From contig NZ_JAFATE010000244.1 of assembly GCF_019244115.1 (NCBI RefSeq), forward strand, positions 1-32,221: a DNA stretch of 32,221 nucleotides, read 5' to 3'. Position numbers and translations under genes: made by a program. A model generated the notes under the pieces. It saw only the letters and a program-made list of their open reading frames with translations. It was not told the origin of the DNA and made no database searches. Shown one piece after another: positions 11,048 to 21,116 of this stretch. The stretch comes from Bradyrhizobium sp. (GTDB taxonomy: Bacteria > Pseudomonadota > Alphaproteobacteria > Rhizobiales > Xanthobacteraceae). Every line of letters starts with the position of its first letter. The stretch's first letter is position 1.

Positions 11048-12034
11048 GTGGCGACGTTCAAGGCGATCAGAGTGGACAAGGCTGTGAAAGGAACCACCGC
11101 CGCGCTCACGGAGTTCGATGAAGCCGAATTGATGGAAGGCGATGTCACGGTCAGGGTCGAATGTTCGTCGCTGAATTACAAGGACGGGCTGGCGCTGACC
11201 GGCAAGGCGCCAGTGGTGCGGCGCTTTCCGATGATCCCCGGTATCGATCTCGCCGGCACGGTGGAGCAGTCGTCCCACCCGCAATGGAAAGCCGGCGATA
11301 AGGTGATCTGCACCGGGTGGGGCATGGGGGAGACCCATCTCGGGGCCTATGCGGAAAAGGCCCGCGTCAAGGGCGACTGGCTGGTCGCGCTGCCGCAAAC
11401 GCTCTCGGCGCGCGAGGCGATGGCGATCGGAACCGCGGGCTTCACCGCCATGCTGGCGATCCTGGCGCTCGAACGGCACGGGCTGACCCCAGAGAGCGGT
11501 CCCGTGGTGATCACGGGCGCCGCAGGCGGCGTCGGCTCGGTCGCGACCGCGGTGCTCGCCAGGCTGGGCTATCACGTCATCGCCTCGACCGGCCGCCTTT
11601 CGGAGACGGACTACCTGAAGGGGCTAGGAGCCACTGAGGTCATCGACCGCAACGAACTGTCGGCACCGGCCAAGCCGCTTGCGAAGGAGCGCTGGGCAGG
11701 CGGGGTCGACAGCGTCGGATCGACCACGCTCGCGAACTTGCTGTCGATGACCCGCTATGGCGGCGCCATCGCGGCCTGCGGCCTCGCCGCCGGCATGGAC
11801 CTGCCGTCCTCGGTTGCGCCGTTCATTTTGCGCGGAGTGTGCCTTCTCGGCATCGATTCCGTGATGTGCCCCGTTACCTCGCGAAAACTCGCCTGGAACC
11901 GGCTCGCCAGCGATTTGGATCGGGCAAAACTAACTGAAATCACTCATGAAATTGCACTTGACCAGGTCATTGCGCAGGCGCCGCAGATCATCGCCGGCCA
12001 GGTTCGCGGCAGGGTTGTGGTAAAAATTCCCTAG
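11048..12034 (+). CDS. acuI: Acrylyl-CoA reductase-type oxidoreductase (AcuI/YhdH family)
   Basis: This 328-residue member of the medium-chain dehydrogenase/reductase superfamily belongs to the zinc-free YhdH/AcuI branch, which reduces acryloyl-CoA to propionyl-CoA with NADPH. Visible family marks are [14 protein letters not shown] (residues 41-54), the [13 protein letters not shown] segment, [24 protein letters not shown], the Rossmann turn [14 protein letters not shown] and TGR after the second strand, an NADPH-type pocket. The gene starts with GTG at 11048, preceded by CAGGGAG; no ATG gives the conserved N-terminus. It follows the MFS gene by 46 bp and may share its transcript. The exact substrate cannot be proved, so the symbol is by family. 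Confidence 0.85.
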   Translation: MATFKAIRVDKAVKGTTAALTEFDEAELMEGDVTVRVECSSLNYKDGLALTGKAPVVRRFPMIPGIDLAGTVEQSSHPQWKAGDKVICTGWGMGETHLGAYAEKARVKGDWLVALPQTLSAREAMAIGTAGFTAMLAILALERHGLTPESGPVVITGAAGGVGSVATAVLARLGYHVIASTGRLSETDYLKGLGATEVIDRNELSAPAKPLAKERWAGGVDSVGSTTLANLLSMTRYGGAIAACGLAAGMDLPSSVAPFILRGVCLLGIDSVMCPVTSRKLAWNRLASDLDRAKLTEITHEIALDQVIAQAPQIIAGQVRGRVVVKIP

Positions 12035-12047
12035 GGACATTCAGACT

Positions 12048-12091
12048 TTACCAACCAACGTGCTCCAATGTTGCCACGGTTGGTATGGTAA
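12048..12091. repeat. Imperfect inverted repeat after the acuI-like gene
   Basis: TTACCAACCAAC (12048-12059) is answered by GTTGGTATGGTAA (12079-12091), which pairs with one bulged base across a 19-nt loop. The element lies 14 bp after the acuI stop. It could form a terminator stem without a T-run, or be an operator for the next gene. Confidence 0.4.
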
Positions 12092-12317
12092 GCAGCGGGT
12101 AAAGGATCGTCAGGAAGTGTGTGGAGGTTCAGACACATTCGTTAACCTTGCGGCGGCTGATCCCGGCGAATGTCCGAACCAGACCACACTGAAGACAAAG
12201 ATTTCCAATGTCCTTCGCCCATCGGAATTCGCTCTTAGCGATCGATGCAAGACAGGGCGAATGACGGGGCGGGACACCGGCGGTCGTCCGCGGCTCGGTT
12301 CAAGTTGGAGTTTCGAC

Positions 12318-12908
12318 ATGCTTGCGCGTTTCGTATTGGGAACCGTCACGGCCGGCGCGATCGCGATGCCGGCGTTTGCAGGAATGATGACCGCCGAGGA
12401 GGCTCGTAAGTTCGTCATCGGCAAGGTTTTCACCTTCACCTGTTTCGACGGCACCCGCGGCGCCGGCCGGGTGCTCGATGACATGGGTGCGATCGGCGCC
12501 GTGCAGTTCAACGGTTCGGGCCCGGTGCGCCAACTGCGCCTGCCCGGCAACACCCTTCAGATTCGCGGCCAGTCGGTATGCGCCTCGATCAAGGGCATGC
12601 CGTTCGATCCGTGTTTCAATCTCGACAAGAAGGACGAAGTCAGCTTCCGCGGCTCGGTCTCCGGCATGGGCTTCGCCTATTGCGACTTCCATCATCAGGG
12701 CGGCGGCCAGCAGATGTTGATGGCCCGCGCCGTCGCGCGGCCGCGCTCCGGGCGCTCCGTACGAGCCATCGGTGGCTCGCAGACCGAGGTCGCCACCCAC
12801 GTCGAAACTCCGAAGGTCGAGAGCAGCAAGATCGAGCCGATCAGGTCGGAGACGACCGGGTCGGGGAAATCCGAGGCCACGCCGGAACTGCGCCGGACGA
12901 CCGAATAG
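12318..12908 (+). CDS. Secreted protein of unknown function
   Basis: I do not recognise a named family. The 196-residue product begins at ATG 12318, with GGAG 7 nt upstream (12307-12310). A longer in-frame start at 12060 is possible but gives a non-hydrophobic, non-conserved-looking extension. The N-terminus is a signal peptide (LARFVLGTVTAGAIAMPAFAG). The mature part (about residues 23-140) looks like a compact domain with four cysteines (in FTFTCFDG, QSVCASI, FDPCFN and AYCDFHH), which may form two disulphides in the periplasm. The last ~60 residues are charged and low in complexity (ending KSEATPELRRTTE). It stands alone between acuI and the receptor array. Confidence 0.75.
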   Translation: MLARFVLGTVTAGAIAMPAFAGMMTAEEARKFVIGKVFTFTCFDGTRGAGRVLDDMGAIGAVQFNGSGPVRQLRLPGNTLQIRGQSVCASIKGMPFDPCFNLDKKDEVSFRGSVSGMGFAYCDFHHQGGGQQMLMARAVARPRSGRSVRAIGGSQTEVATHVETPKVESSKIEPIRSETTGSGKSEATPELRRTTE

Positions 12909-13067
12909 TCCGCCGCCCGCACACGAAGGCTGACGCCGCCGCGACCGGCTCTGCCTTCTGCCGCAACTGCGCGCGGCCGTACAGAGGCCATTAGGCGACA
13001 GCGACCGCCTGAAGCCCGTGGGGTTTACGGGTTTCCCGGTATCGTGCGCGCCCTGCCGGCGCAACGT

Positions 13068-13094
13068 CCGTATTTCTGCGGCCGGTAACGTTAA
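13068..13094 (+). promoter_or_regulatory. Shared chemoreceptor upstream element, copy 1
   Basis: CCGTA-TTTC-TGCGG (13068-13081) is followed after 8 bp by GTTAA (13090-13094). It matches the 14-bp palindromic element seen upstream of other receptor genes in this array with one arm mismatch, 116 bp before the start of the first receptor gene. A related but differently spaced pair CCCGT..ACGGG lies at 13015-13031. Confidence 0.5.
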
Positions 13095-13197
13095 CGTTGC
13101 GTAGACTGCAGTGGAACAAGTTTGGGTCGGCAATGGCGCCGTCGCGAGAACTGTTGGCGTGCGCTTGTTCGCAACCTGCATGTTCTCGGAGCCCGCA

Positions 13198-14904
13198 ATG
13201 CACTTCCTCGGCCGCTTTCGCATTCTGACCAAGATTCTCGCGATCGTCGTTCTGCTCAGCGGCATCGCGGGGATGATGGCCTATCTCGGCATCTCGGCGC
13301 TTGGCGATCTCAGCGAGAAGGCCGACCTGATGTCATCGGCGGCCACGCGCGCCCTCTTGGCCGCGCGCGCCAACCAGAACGTGATTGCCCTGAACCGCGC
13401 GGAGTTTCGCAGCGCGCTCGATCCGCGCGACGAAAACCGCCTGGCGGCGCGCGAGGTGATCGAGAGCCAGCTCAAGCAGTATCAGGAGCGAATGGACGAG
13501 ATCGCCAAGACGAATGACGAGAAGGCCAAGGCGATGCTGCCCGAGGTTCACGAGGCCTTTTCCGCCTACAAGAGCCAGCTCACCGCGACCTTGTCGGCAA
13601 TCGACGGGGAAAAATCGTCCAAGCTGAGCGACAGCGCCGAGCGGCTGCGCGAGAGCGCGCTGAAGAGCCGCGGCGCGGCCGAAAACCTGCAGGCGAAAAT
13701 CCGCGTGGTCGCCGATCGCCTCAACGCCCGCGTCGAAGAGAAGAGCGTGGAAGCCCGCGCGCAATATGAGCAGACCTCGCGCCTGCTGCTGATCATGGCC
13801 ATCAGCGGCGTCGTGTTCGGGGCCCTGATGGGTTTCGTGATCGGCCAGTTCGGGGTCGCCAAGCCGATCCGGGCGATCGTCGCGCTGCTGCAGCAGCTGG
13901 CCGCCGGCAATTATGACGTCGAGATTCATGGCGCCGATCGCAAGGACGAGGTCGGCGACGTGGCGCAGGCCGCCGCCGTGTTCAAGGACAACGGTCTTGC
14001 CAAGATCCGCATGGAAGCTGAGCAGAAGGAGGCGGAAACGCGCACCGCTGCGCAGCGCCGCAAGGACATGCTGCAACTGGCCGACAGTTTCGAATCGGCA
14101 ATCGGGGAAATCGTCGACACGGTCTCGTCGGCGTCCACCGAGCTCGAGGCCTCCGCCTCTAGCTTGACCGGCACGGCTGACCGCTCGCAGGAGCTCGCGA
14201 CCACCGTCGCGGCGGCGTCCGAGGAAGCCTCGACCAACGTCCAGTCGGTGGCATCCGCGACCGAGGAGCTCTCCTCGTCGGTCAATGAGATCAGCCGCCA
14301 GGTCCAGGAATCCGCGCGCATGGCAGGCGAGGCCGTCGACCAGGCCCGCCGCACCAACGATCGCGTCGGCGAGTTGTCCAAGGCGGCGAGCCGCATCGGC
14401 GACGTCGTCGAACTGATCAACACGATTGCCGGCCAGACCAATCTGCTCGCGCTGAACGCAACCATCGAGGCGGCGCGCGCCGGCGAGGCCGGCCGCGGCT
14501 TTGCGGTGGTGGCCTCCGAGGTCAAGGCGCTGGCCGAGCAGACCGCCAAGGCTACCAGCGAAATCGGCGAGCAGATTTCCGGCATTCAGGCGGCGACGCA
14601 GGAATCGGTCGGCGCCATCCGCGAGATCTCCGGCACCATCGAGCGTCTGTCGGAAATCTCCTCGACGATTGCCGCGGCCGTGGAAGAACAGGGCGCCGCG
14701 ACCCAGGAAATCTCTCGCAACGTGCAGCAGGCGGCGCAAGGCACCCAGCAGGTCTCCGCCAACATCACCGACGTGCAGCGCGGCGCCACGGAGACCGGCT
14801 CGGCTTCATCGCAGGTTCTCTCCGCGGCCCAGACCCTGTCATCCGACAGCAGCCGCCTGAAGCTCGAGGTCGGCAAGTTCCTGAACACGGTCCGCGCGGC
14901 GTGA
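13198..14904 (+). CDS. Methyl-accepting chemotaxis protein 1 (helical-bundle sensor)
   Basis: This transmembrane receptor would sense a signal in the periplasm and control the CheA kinase from the cytoplasm. From ATG 13198 (GGAG at 13188-13191) it has 568 residues; an in-frame GTG at 13111 and ATG at 13180 are less well placed. TM1 is at about residues 13-32, TM2 at 196-216, with a 160-residue all-helical periplasmic domain between them of the four-helix-bundle kind ([19 protein letters not shown]). A HAMP domain follows (about 217-270), then the long coiled-coil hairpin whose tip is [17 protein letters not shown] (about 414-430). The C-terminus ends VRAA with no CheR/CheB-tethering pentapeptide. 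Its signalling half is closest by eye to receptor 2. Confidence 0.92.
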   Translation: MHFLGRFRILTKILAIVVLLSGIAGMMAYLGISALGDLSEKADLMSSAATRALLAARANQNVIALNRAEFRSALDPRDENRLAAREVIESQLKQYQERMDEIAKTNDEKAKAMLPEVHEAFSAYKSQLTATLSAIDGEKSSKLSDSAERLRESALKSRGAAENLQAKIRVVADRLNARVEEKSVEARAQYEQTSRLLLIMAISGVVFGALMGFVIGQFGVAKPIRAIVALLQQLAAGNYDVEIHGADRKDEVGDVAQAAAVFKDNGLAKIRMEAEQKEAETRTAAQRRKDMLQLADSFESAIGEIVDTVSSASTELEASASSLTGTADRSQELATTVAAASEEASTNVQSVASATEELSSSVNEISRQVQESARMAGEAVDQARRTNDRVGELSKAASRIGDVVELINTIAGQTNLLALNATIEAARAGEAGRGFAVVASEVKALAEQTAKATSEIGEQISGIQAATQESVGAIREISGTIERLSEISSTIAAAVEEQGAATQEISRNVQQAAQGTQQVSANITDVQRGATETGSASSQVLSAAQTLSSDSSRLKLEVGKFLNTVRAA

Positions 14905-14935
14905 CGAGGCTGAGGATGCGGCGCCTAACGCCGCC

Positions 14936-14952
14936 GGGCTCTTCGCGAGCCC
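14936..14952 (+). terminator. Short hairpin after receptor 1
   Basis: GGGCTC and GAGCCC (14936-14941 and 14947-14952) pair around the loop TTCGC, 31 bp after the stop of receptor 1. There is no T-run, so termination would be weak or factor-assisted. Confidence 0.4.
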
Positions 14953-14974
14953 GTCATTGATGCAGTTCAAATTG

Positions 14975-15001
14975 CAGTAGTTCTACGGAACGATTTGTTA
15001 A
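14975..15001 (+). promoter_or_regulatory. Shared chemoreceptor upstream element, copy 2
   Basis: CAGTA-GTTC-TACGG (14975-14988) is followed after exactly 8 bp by GTTAA (14997-15001). One arm base differs from the palindrome CCGTA-N4-TACGG. It lies 111 bp before the start of receptor 2. Confidence 0.5.
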
Positions 15002-15099
15002 GCATTATTTGCAAGGGCGCGTTCATCCTCTCCTCCGGAAATTTTTGCGGCCGCGCCATCCCGAGCGCGCGCCTGACCAATATTTTTGAGGAGACGAAC

Positions 15100-16860
15100 G
15101 TGTTGGGGTTCATTCAGAATCTGCGAATTTCGACCAAGCTCGCGACGACCTCGGCGCTGGCAATCGCGCTGGTCGCCGCCATGATCTACGTCCAGATGAG
15201 CGCCGCGGCGCATGTCGAGAGTGCTTATGGTGTTGCCACGCAGCAGCAGACGATCGCACATAACGCCAGCAAAACGGAAGTCTCGGTCAAGGGCATGCAG
15301 CTTGCCATGCGTGACATCCTGCTTTCGACCACCGAGAGTGAGCTGCAGAAGGGAGTAGCCCGGTTCGACGAGCAAAGGAGCGGCGCTGCCAAATCGACCG
15401 AGGACATGGAGGCTTTGTCGCAGTCGCAGGAAAACAAGCAGCGCATGGCGAAGCTGATCGAAGCGCTCGGAAATTTCGCCAAGGGCCGCGACCAGATCAT
15501 CGCGGTTCAGCGGCAAATCATCGCGATCGAGGCGAAACGCGCGGCCGGTGAGACGGGTGCGGAAGCCGCCGCTCAGCAAACCAAGCTGAAAGGAGAGATC
15601 GAGCGCCTGCGCCGCGAGGTGACACTTCCGGTCAACGCCGAGATCGACGGTTTGATCAGGGCCGTTGCGGAATTTGCCTCGCACCGTTCCCAAGCTGCCC
15701 GCAATGAGGCCGGCGAGCAGGTTGCCTCGGCCAACCGGAACCTGCTGATCGTCGGCCTCGCCATCGCGATTCTGCTGCTCGGAAGCTGGGTATTCTCCTT
15801 CCTCACGATCGCCCGGCCGATCGCCGCGCTCACCAAGGCGATGCTGGAATTGGCTGAGGGCAATTTTGCCGTCGTGCTGCCGGGGCTCGGCCGCAAGGAC
15901 GAGGTCGGCGATGTCGCGGCCGCCGTCGAAAAGTTCAAGCTCGTCTCCGAACAGAAGGCGCGCCAGGAGGCGGAAGCCAAGATCAAGCAGGATCAGATCG
16001 CAGGCCAGCAGCGCAAGGCCGACATGCAGAGGCTTGCCGACAGTTTCGAGGCCGCGGTCGGCGAGATCGTCGATACCGTGTCGTCGGCGTCCACCGAGCT
16101 CGAAGCGTCCGCCTCCACCCTGACGGCCAATGCCCAGCGCTCGCAGCAGCTCGCGACCACGGTCGCGGCGGCGTCGGAGGAAGCCTCGACCAATGTGAAT
16201 TCGGTCGCCTCCGCCACCGAAGAGCTGACCTCCTCGGTCACGGAAATCAGCCGGCAAGTGCAGGAATCGGCGCGGATGGCCAACGAGGCCGTTGACCAGG
16301 CCCGCCGCACCAATGATCGCGTCAGCGAATTGTCGAAGGCGGCCGGCCGAATCGGCGACGTCATCGATTTGATCAACACCATCGCCGGCCAGACCAACCT
16401 GCTGGCGCTCAATGCGACGATCGAGGCGGCGCGCGCGGGCGAAGCCGGCCGCGGTTTTGCGGTGGTGGCTTCCGAGGTCAAGGCGCTCGCCGAGCAGACC
16501 GCAAAAGCCACCGGCGAGATCAGCCAGCAGATCTCCGGCATCCAGGCCGCGACGCAGGAATCCGTCGGTGCGATCAGGGATATTTCCGGCACCATCGAAA
16601 GGCTGTCGGAGATCTCCTCGACCATCGCGGCGGCCGTGGAGGAGCAGGGCGCGGCGACGCAGGAAATCTCCCGCAACGTGCAGCAGGCGGCACAGGGAAC
16701 CCAGCAGGTATCGGCCAACATCACCGACGTGCAGCGCGGTGCTTCTGAAACGGGATCAGCCTCCTCGCAGGTGCTCTCGGCCGCGCAAACGCTGGCGAGC
16801 GACAGCAATCGTCTGAGGCTCGAGGTCGGAAAATTCCTCGATACGGTGCGCGCGGCCTGA
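15100..16860 (+). CDS. Methyl-accepting chemotaxis protein 2 (helical sensor)
   Basis: The product has 586 residues from a GTG at 15100, chosen because GAGGAG (15088-15093) sits 6 nt before it; the TTG at 14995 has no such site. TM1 is at about residues 15-34 and TM2 at 214-236. The periplasmic part is an all-helical, charged domain (about 35-212) with heptad-like segments ([13 protein letters not shown]), plausibly a four-helix bundle. HAMP follows ([19 protein letters not shown]), then the standard signalling hairpin with [17 protein letters not shown] and the C-terminal VRAA. It lacks a CheR-docking tail. The signalling domain is nearly the same as in receptor 1, including [20 protein letters not shown], while the sensor is different. 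The ligand is unknown. Confidence 0.92.
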   Translation: MLGFIQNLRISTKLATTSALAIALVAAMIYVQMSAAAHVESAYGVATQQQTIAHNASKTEVSVKGMQLAMRDILLSTTESELQKGVARFDEQRSGAAKSTEDMEALSQSQENKQRMAKLIEALGNFAKGRDQIIAVQRQIIAIEAKRAAGETGAEAAAQQTKLKGEIERLRREVTLPVNAEIDGLIRAVAEFASHRSQAARNEAGEQVASANRNLLIVGLAIAILLLGSWVFSFLTIARPIAALTKAMLELAEGNFAVVLPGLGRKDEVGDVAAAVEKFKLVSEQKARQEAEAKIKQDQIAGQQRKADMQRLADSFEAAVGEIVDTVSSASTELEASASTLTANAQRSQQLATTVAAASEEASTNVNSVASATEELTSSVTEISRQVQESARMANEAVDQARRTNDRVSELSKAAGRIGDVIDLINTIAGQTNLLALNATIEAARAGEAGRGFAVVASEVKALAEQTAKATGEISQQISGIQAATQESVGAIRDISGTIERLSEISSTIAAAVEEQGAATQEISRNVQQAAQGTQQVSANITDVQRGASETGSASSQVLSAAQTLASDSNRLRLEVGKFLDTVRAA

Positions 16861-16867
16861 TCGTTGG

Positions 16868-16891
16868 AGCTCCGGCTCCATCGCCGGAGCT
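16868..16891 (+). terminator. Hairpin after receptor 2
   Basis: AGCTCCGG (16868-16875) and CCGGAGCT (16884-16891) form a perfect 8-bp stem with an 8-nt loop, 8 bp after the receptor 2 stop. There is no T-run behind it. Its position suggests it ends or protects the receptor 2 transcript. Confidence 0.5.
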
Positions 16892-16907
16892 TGCCCTCAG
16901 CATCGTC

Positions 16908-16967
16908 CGCTCCCTGCCGGAGCGCATCCGCAGGGTTGTAGCGCGCGCGTTCGCCATTCCGAACGCG
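16908..16967. repeat. Two further hairpins between receptors 2 and 3
   Basis: CGCTCC/GGAGCG (16908-16913 and 16919-16924) and the stronger CGCGCGTTCG/CGAACGCGCG (16942-16951 and 16958-16967, loop CCATTC) follow the terminator-like stem at 16868-16891. Three stable stems thus occur within 100 bp, upstream of the promoter element of receptor 3. Confidence 0.55.
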
Positions 16968-16997
16968 CGAATGCCGCCGGGGAAATTCGCACGATTC

Positions 16998-17011
16998 CCG
17001 TATTTTTACCG
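16998..17011 (+). promoter_or_regulatory. Shared chemoreceptor upstream element, copy 3
   Basis: CCGTA-TTTT-TACCG matches the palindromic element with one mismatch, 130 bp before the start of receptor 3. The TTAA box found behind copies 1, 2 and 4 is here replaced by GTTTAGC and lies closer (17017-17023). Confidence 0.45.
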
Positions 17012-17141
17012 TGTGCGTTTAGCATTGTTTGGCAACTACCGCTCTACCGTGGCGGCATGAGCGCGCGTGCGCTCGTCGAACCGAGATCGGCCCCGGTCGA
17101 CCGCGTTCGCTCTCGCGTGCAAGCGCAAGGAATGCCGTCCC

Positions 17142-19145
17142 ATGTCGTTTTGGAACTTTCGAATTCGCGGCCGCCTCTATGGCGGCTTCGGCGCGCTGTT
17201 GGTGTTTTGCACCGCGCTGGCCGGCTTCGCGGTGTGGCAGCTGCTGTCGATCCGCGACCAGATCGAAACGATGACGGTCCAGTCGCGAAACGCCGTCCGC
17301 GCCGACGTGATCGGAACGGAGCTGCAGGCGATCCGCCGCGCCATTCTGCGCTACAATTTCGATCAGGACGAGCCTTCCTTCACTGAAGCGGGCGAACGGC
17401 TGTCGCATGTCGCGGACCTGATCGAGGAAGCCGGCAAGGCGGCGACCTCGGATGAGCGGCGCGCGACCTATCGCGAGCTCGGCAATCAGGTCGCGGAGCT
17501 CAAGCGCAAGCGCGTCATTCTCGGTGAACGCGTCCAGCAGTTCGTGGCCGGCCGCAAAGTGCTGCTCACCCAGGACGACGCAGTGACGGCCGACATCCGC
17601 AGGTTCGTCGAGGCCGCGGCCGACACGCCCTATCTGCAGCGCGCCAATGACCTGGAGACTAGGGTTCGCCTGGTCCAGGTGGCGAACTGGCGGATGCTCG
17701 CGAGCCGCGATGCCGAGAGCATCGCAGCCTTCAGGGTCAACGTCACCAAGGCGTGGCAGGCGATCGTCGGTCTCGTGGTGGCCGAGCCGCCGCCGGATCT
17801 CACAAAGCTGTACAGCGCAGTCCGCGACAGCCTGGCCGAATATTCCACCGCGTTCGAGAAGACCGGCCCGAACCTGCTGCGTGCCGACCGGATGTATTAT
17901 GACGACGTCATCCCGGCGAGCAAACATGTTTTGGACGAACTCGACCGGATCAAGACCCGGACCGACCAGGCGTTCGAGACGACCACGGCGGAAACCGAAC
18001 AGCGCATCAGCACCACCGTCACCCTGCAGGAAGCCGTCGCGGCAGCAGCCGTCATCGCGGGCCTTCTGATCGCCTTCCTGATTGGACGGAGCATCATCCG
18101 CCCGCTCGGCGGGCTGACCGCCGGCATGAAGGAGCTTGCCGCCGGCAATTTTTCCGTCGTGCTGCCCGGGCTCGACCGCGCCGACGAGGTCGGCGACATG
18201 GCGCAGGCGGTCGAGAATTTTAAGGTCAGGGCGGAGCAGGAGGCGCGCGAGGAAGCCGAAGCCAAGGTGCTGCAGGAGCAGATGGCGGCGGAGCGGCGCC
18301 AGGCCGACATGAAGAAGCTCGCCGATGGTTTTGAGGCCGCGGTCGGCCGGATCGTCGATACGGTATCGTCCGCCTCCAACGAACTCGAGGCTTCGGCGTC
18401 GACCTTGACGACGACGGCCGACCGCGCGCAGGTCCTGACCGCGGCGGTCGTGACCGCGTCCGAACAGGCGTCGACGAATGTCCGCTCGGTCGCCTCCGCA
18501 ACCGAGGAGATGGCGCTATCGATCAGCGAGATCAGCCGCCAGGTCAGGGAATCCGCCAAGATCGCGACCGACGCGGTCGATCAGGCCCGCAAGACCAATG
18601 GGCGGGTCAGCGAATTGTCCAAGGCGGCAAGCCGCATCGGCGACGTCGTCGAGCTGATCGACTCGATTGCCGGGCAGACCAATCTGCTCGCACTCAATGC
18701 CACCATCGAGGCGGCGCGGGCGGGCGATGCGGGCCGCGGCTTTGCGGTCGTGGCCGCCGAGGTCAAGGCGCTCGCCGAGCAGACCTCGAAGGCCACGGGC
18801 GAGATCGGTCAGCAGATCACGGGCATCCAAGCCGCGACGCAGGAGTCGGTCGGTGCCATCAAGGAAATTTCCGGCACCATCGAGCGGCTGTCGGAAATCG
18901 CCTCGACCATTGCGGTCGCGGTGGAACAGCAGGGCGCGGCGACCCAGGAGATCTCGCGCAACGTGCAGCAGGCGGCGCAGGGCACGCAGCAGGTCTCGGC
19001 CAACATCACCGACGTGCAGCGCGGCGCGTCGGAGACGGGATCGGCTTCCTCGCAGGTGCTGTCGGCCGCGCAGTCGCTGTCGTCCGATAGCAACCGCCTG
19101 AAACTCGAGGTCGGCAGGTTCGTCGACTCGGTGCGCGCAGCCTGA
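17142..19145 (+). CDS. Methyl-accepting chemotaxis protein 3 (HBM-like large helical sensor)
   Basis: At 667 residues this is the longest receptor of the array. ATG 17142 is preceded by AAGGAA; the earlier ATG at 17067 adds a basic, non-hydrophobic stretch in front of TM1 and is unlikely. TM1 is at about residues 13-33 and TM2 at about 298-318. The ~265-residue periplasmic domain is all helical and about twice the size of a four-helix bundle, as in the helical bimodular (HBM) domain that in known cases binds organic acids such as TCA intermediates. HAMP, the signalling hairpin ([17 protein letters not shown]) and VRAA end follow. Its signalling half carries [26 protein letters not shown] and is almost the same DNA as in receptor 4, although the two sensors are unrelated. 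HBM is a judgement from size and helix pattern. Confidence 0.9.
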   Translation: MSFWNFRIRGRLYGGFGALLVFCTALAGFAVWQLLSIRDQIETMTVQSRNAVRADVIGTELQAIRRAILRYNFDQDEPSFTEAGERLSHVADLIEEAGKAATSDERRATYRELGNQVAELKRKRVILGERVQQFVAGRKVLLTQDDAVTADIRRFVEAAADTPYLQRANDLETRVRLVQVANWRMLASRDAESIAAFRVNVTKAWQAIVGLVVAEPPPDLTKLYSAVRDSLAEYSTAFEKTGPNLLRADRMYYDDVIPASKHVLDELDRIKTRTDQAFETTTAETEQRISTTVTLQEAVAAAAVIAGLLIAFLIGRSIIRPLGGLTAGMKELAAGNFSVVLPGLDRADEVGDMAQAVENFKVRAEQEAREEAEAKVLQEQMAAERRQADMKKLADGFEAAVGRIVDTVSSASNELEASASTLTTTADRAQVLTAAVVTASEQASTNVRSVASATEEMALSISEISRQVRESAKIATDAVDQARKTNGRVSELSKAASRIGDVVELIDSIAGQTNLLALNATIEAARAGDAGRGFAVVAAEVKALAEQTSKATGEIGQQITGIQAATQESVGAIKEISGTIERLSEIASTIAVAVEQQGAATQEISRNVQQAAQGTQQVSANITDVQRGASETGSASSQVLSAAQSLSSDSNRLKLEVGRFVDSVRAA

Positions 19146-19228
19146 CCTGCACGTCCCCTGCGGTGACCATCCAAGTCCGCAAGCCGCCAAAAACAGTGCG
19201 CAAGGACGCTGGCGGGCTACGCATTTCC

Positions 19229-19272
19229 CCGGTGAGCGACACACAGGCTCGATCAATACCGCCGCTCACCGG
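19229..19272. repeat. 10-bp inverted repeat upstream of receptor 4
   Basis: CCGGTGAGCG (19229-19238) and CGCTCACCGG (19263-19272) are perfect inverted copies separated by 24 bp, 36 bp before the receptor 4 start. The CCGTA-type element of the neighbours is missing here, so this repeat may be the local control site or a leader hairpin. Confidence 0.5.
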
Positions 19273-19308
19273 ATCATTCGCCCTCAACCCCCCTTTGGAA
19301 CTCACAGC

Positions 19309-21012
19309 ATGTCACGCAACGTGTCGCGCCAATTCAAACTGACGATCGGCGCGAAAATCTATGCGCTGATCGCCCTCAGCTTCGTGGGCCTTATCGGCGT
19401 CGCAGCCCTCGATTCCAGCGAGCTGGCTGCAACGTTGAAGCAGCAGAAGAAGATCGAGCTGCAGCACCTGACCCAGATCGGCACGGGAATCGTGCAGGAG
19501 GAGTACGCTGCCTCGCAGAAGGGCATCATCTCGGTGGACGAGGCGCAGCAGCGGGCGATGACCCGCCTCGGCGCCCTGCGATTCGGCAGCAACGACTATT
19601 TCGTCGTGCAGGACATGCGCAACTATGTGCTCATGCATCCGATCTCGCCACAGCTGAACGGCAAGGACATGACGGACCTGAAGGATCCCACGGGCAAGAG
19701 GTTCGTCGTCGAGATGACCGAATTGGTGAGGCGGCAGGGCAGCGGGTTCGTCGACTATTTCTGGATCAAGCCGGGCTCCAATCAGCAGCTGCCGAAGCTC
19801 GCGCATGTGGTCGGCTTCGAACCCTGGGGCTGGCTCATCGTTGCCGGTGTCTACGTCGACGACGTGGCAGCCCAGACCTGGGTGTCGACACGGCGTTCGC
19901 TGATGGCTGCGGGACTGGTCCTGGTGCTGACACTCGCCGTCTCCATTCCAGTTGCGCGTCGCATGACCCGGCCGCTGCGGGCGATGGCGGCGGCGATGAA
20001 GCGGATTGCACGCGGCGAACTCGAGGTTGCCGTGCCCGGCATCGGCCGTCGCGATGAGATCGGCGACATGGCGGAGGCCGTCGAGGTATTCAAGAACAAC
20101 GCGCGCGCGAGCCAGGCCCAGGAGATCGAGCAGAGGCAGGCGGAAGCCCGCGCGATCGCGCGACGCAAGGCCGACATGCAGAAGATGGCCGACGATTTCG
20201 AGGGCGCGGTCGGCAGGATCGTCGAGACGGTGTCGACGGCCTCGGCGCGGCTGGAAACCTCGGCCTCCACGCTGAGCGGCACCGCCGAGCATGCCCAGGT
20301 CCTGACAGCAGCGGTCGCAACCGCGTCCGGGCAGGCCTCCAGCAATGTGCGCACGGTCGCCTCGGCGACCGAGGAGATGGCGCTGTCGATCCACGAGATC
20401 AGCCGCCAAGTCAAGGAATCCGCGCGGATCGCCATCGAAGCCGTCGATCAGGCGCGCAGGACCAATGGCCGCGTCAGCGAACTGTCCAAGGCCGCGAGCC
20501 GCATCGGCGACGTCATCGAGTTGATCAACTCGATTGCCGGACAGACCAATCTGCTCGCACTCAACGCCACCATCGAGGCGGCGCGGGCGGGCGACGCGGG
20601 CCGCGGCTTTGCGGTCGTGGCCGCCGAGGTGAAGGCGCTCGCCGAGCAGACCTCGAAGGCGACGGGCGAGATCGGGCAGCAGATCACGGGCATCCAGTCG
20701 GCGACCCAGGAGTCGGTCGGCGCGATCAAGGAAATTTCCGGCACCATCGAGCGTCTGTCGGAAATCGCCTCGACCATCGCGGTCGCGGTGGAGCAGCAGG
20801 GCGCGGCGACCCAGGAGATCTCGCGCAACGTGCAGCAGGCAGCGCAGGGCACCCAGCAGGTCTCCGACAACATCACCGACGTGCAGCGCGGCGCCTCCGA
20901 TACGGGATCCGCCTCAGCGCAGGTGCTGTCGGCCGCACAGTCGCTGTCGTCCGATAGCAACCGCCTGAAGCTCGAGGTCGGCAGGTTCCTCGATTCGGTG
21001 CGTGCGGCGTGA
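19309..21012 (+). CDS. Methyl-accepting chemotaxis protein 4 (sCache sensor)
   Basis: The 567-residue receptor starts at ATG 19309 with TTTGGAA 8 nt upstream. TM1 is at about residues 17-35 and TM2 at 198-216. The periplasmic domain between them is a single-Cache fold of the sCache_2 type, shown by [31 protein letters not shown] and [15 protein letters not shown]. Such domains often bind short organic acids; the ligand here is unknown. HAMP ([20 protein letters not shown]), signalling hairpin and VRAA end follow. The sensor is clearly homologous to that of receptor 6, but the signalling half matches receptor 3 much more closely ([26 protein letters not shown]), which points to module exchange. 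A T-run terminator lies directly after the stop. Confidence 0.93.
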   Translation: MSRNVSRQFKLTIGAKIYALIALSFVGLIGVAALDSSELAATLKQQKKIELQHLTQIGTGIVQEEYAASQKGIISVDEAQQRAMTRLGALRFGSNDYFVVQDMRNYVLMHPISPQLNGKDMTDLKDPTGKRFVVEMTELVRRQGSGFVDYFWIKPGSNQQLPKLAHVVGFEPWGWLIVAGVYVDDVAAQTWVSTRRSLMAAGLVLVLTLAVSIPVARRMTRPLRAMAAAMKRIARGELEVAVPGIGRRDEIGDMAEAVEVFKNNARASQAQEIEQRQAEARAIARRKADMQKMADDFEGAVGRIVETVSTASARLETSASTLSGTAEHAQVLTAAVATASGQASSNVRTVASATEEMALSIHEISRQVKESARIAIEAVDQARRTNGRVSELSKAASRIGDVIELINSIAGQTNLLALNATIEAARAGDAGRGFAVVAAEVKALAEQTSKATGEIGQQITGIQSATQESVGAIKEISGTIERLSEIASTIAVAVEQQGAATQEISRNVQQAAQGTQQVSDNITDVQRGASDTGSASAQVLSAAQSLSSDSNRLKLEVGRFLDSVRAA

Positions 21013-21032
21013 TTGGCGTTTGCCGGTTTTTT
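21013..21032 (+). terminator. Rho-independent terminator candidate after receptor 4
   Basis: TTGGC-GTTT-GCCGG (21013-21026) can form a 5-bp stem, two pairs being G-U, and is followed at once by TTTTTT (21027-21032). It begins at the base after the stop codon. This is the only stem with a clear T-run I see in the receptor array. Confidence 0.5.
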
Positions 21033-21063
21033 GATACCGTCTGCCGCCGGTCATGTGCGCGTG

Positions 21064-21092
21064 GCCCGTAGTTGTACGGGCTGTTGAATTAA
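21064..21092 (+). promoter_or_regulatory. Shared chemoreceptor upstream element, copy 4 (perfect palindrome)
   Basis: GCCCGTA-GTTG-TACGGGC (21064-21081) has perfect 7-bp arms and is the best copy of the element. After 8 bp from its core it is followed by ATTAA (21088-21092), the same spacing as in copies 1 and 2. It lies 90 bp before the receptor 5 start. Confidence 0.6.
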
Positions 21093-21116
21093 CGGAGGCG
21101 AGGCAACTCGAAGCGT

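Noticed and set aside
12060..12317. N-terminal extension of the unknown secreted protein
   Set aside because: It would bury the clear signal peptide that begins at ATG 12318, which has its own GGAG site.
13333..14739. Long antisense frames opposite the receptor genes (also in 15.0-16.8, 18.5-19.2, 19.3-20.9, 21.8-22.9 and 23.5-24.7 kb)
   Set aside because: The same kind of frame recurs opposite every receptor because the signalling domains are copies; they are not independent genes.
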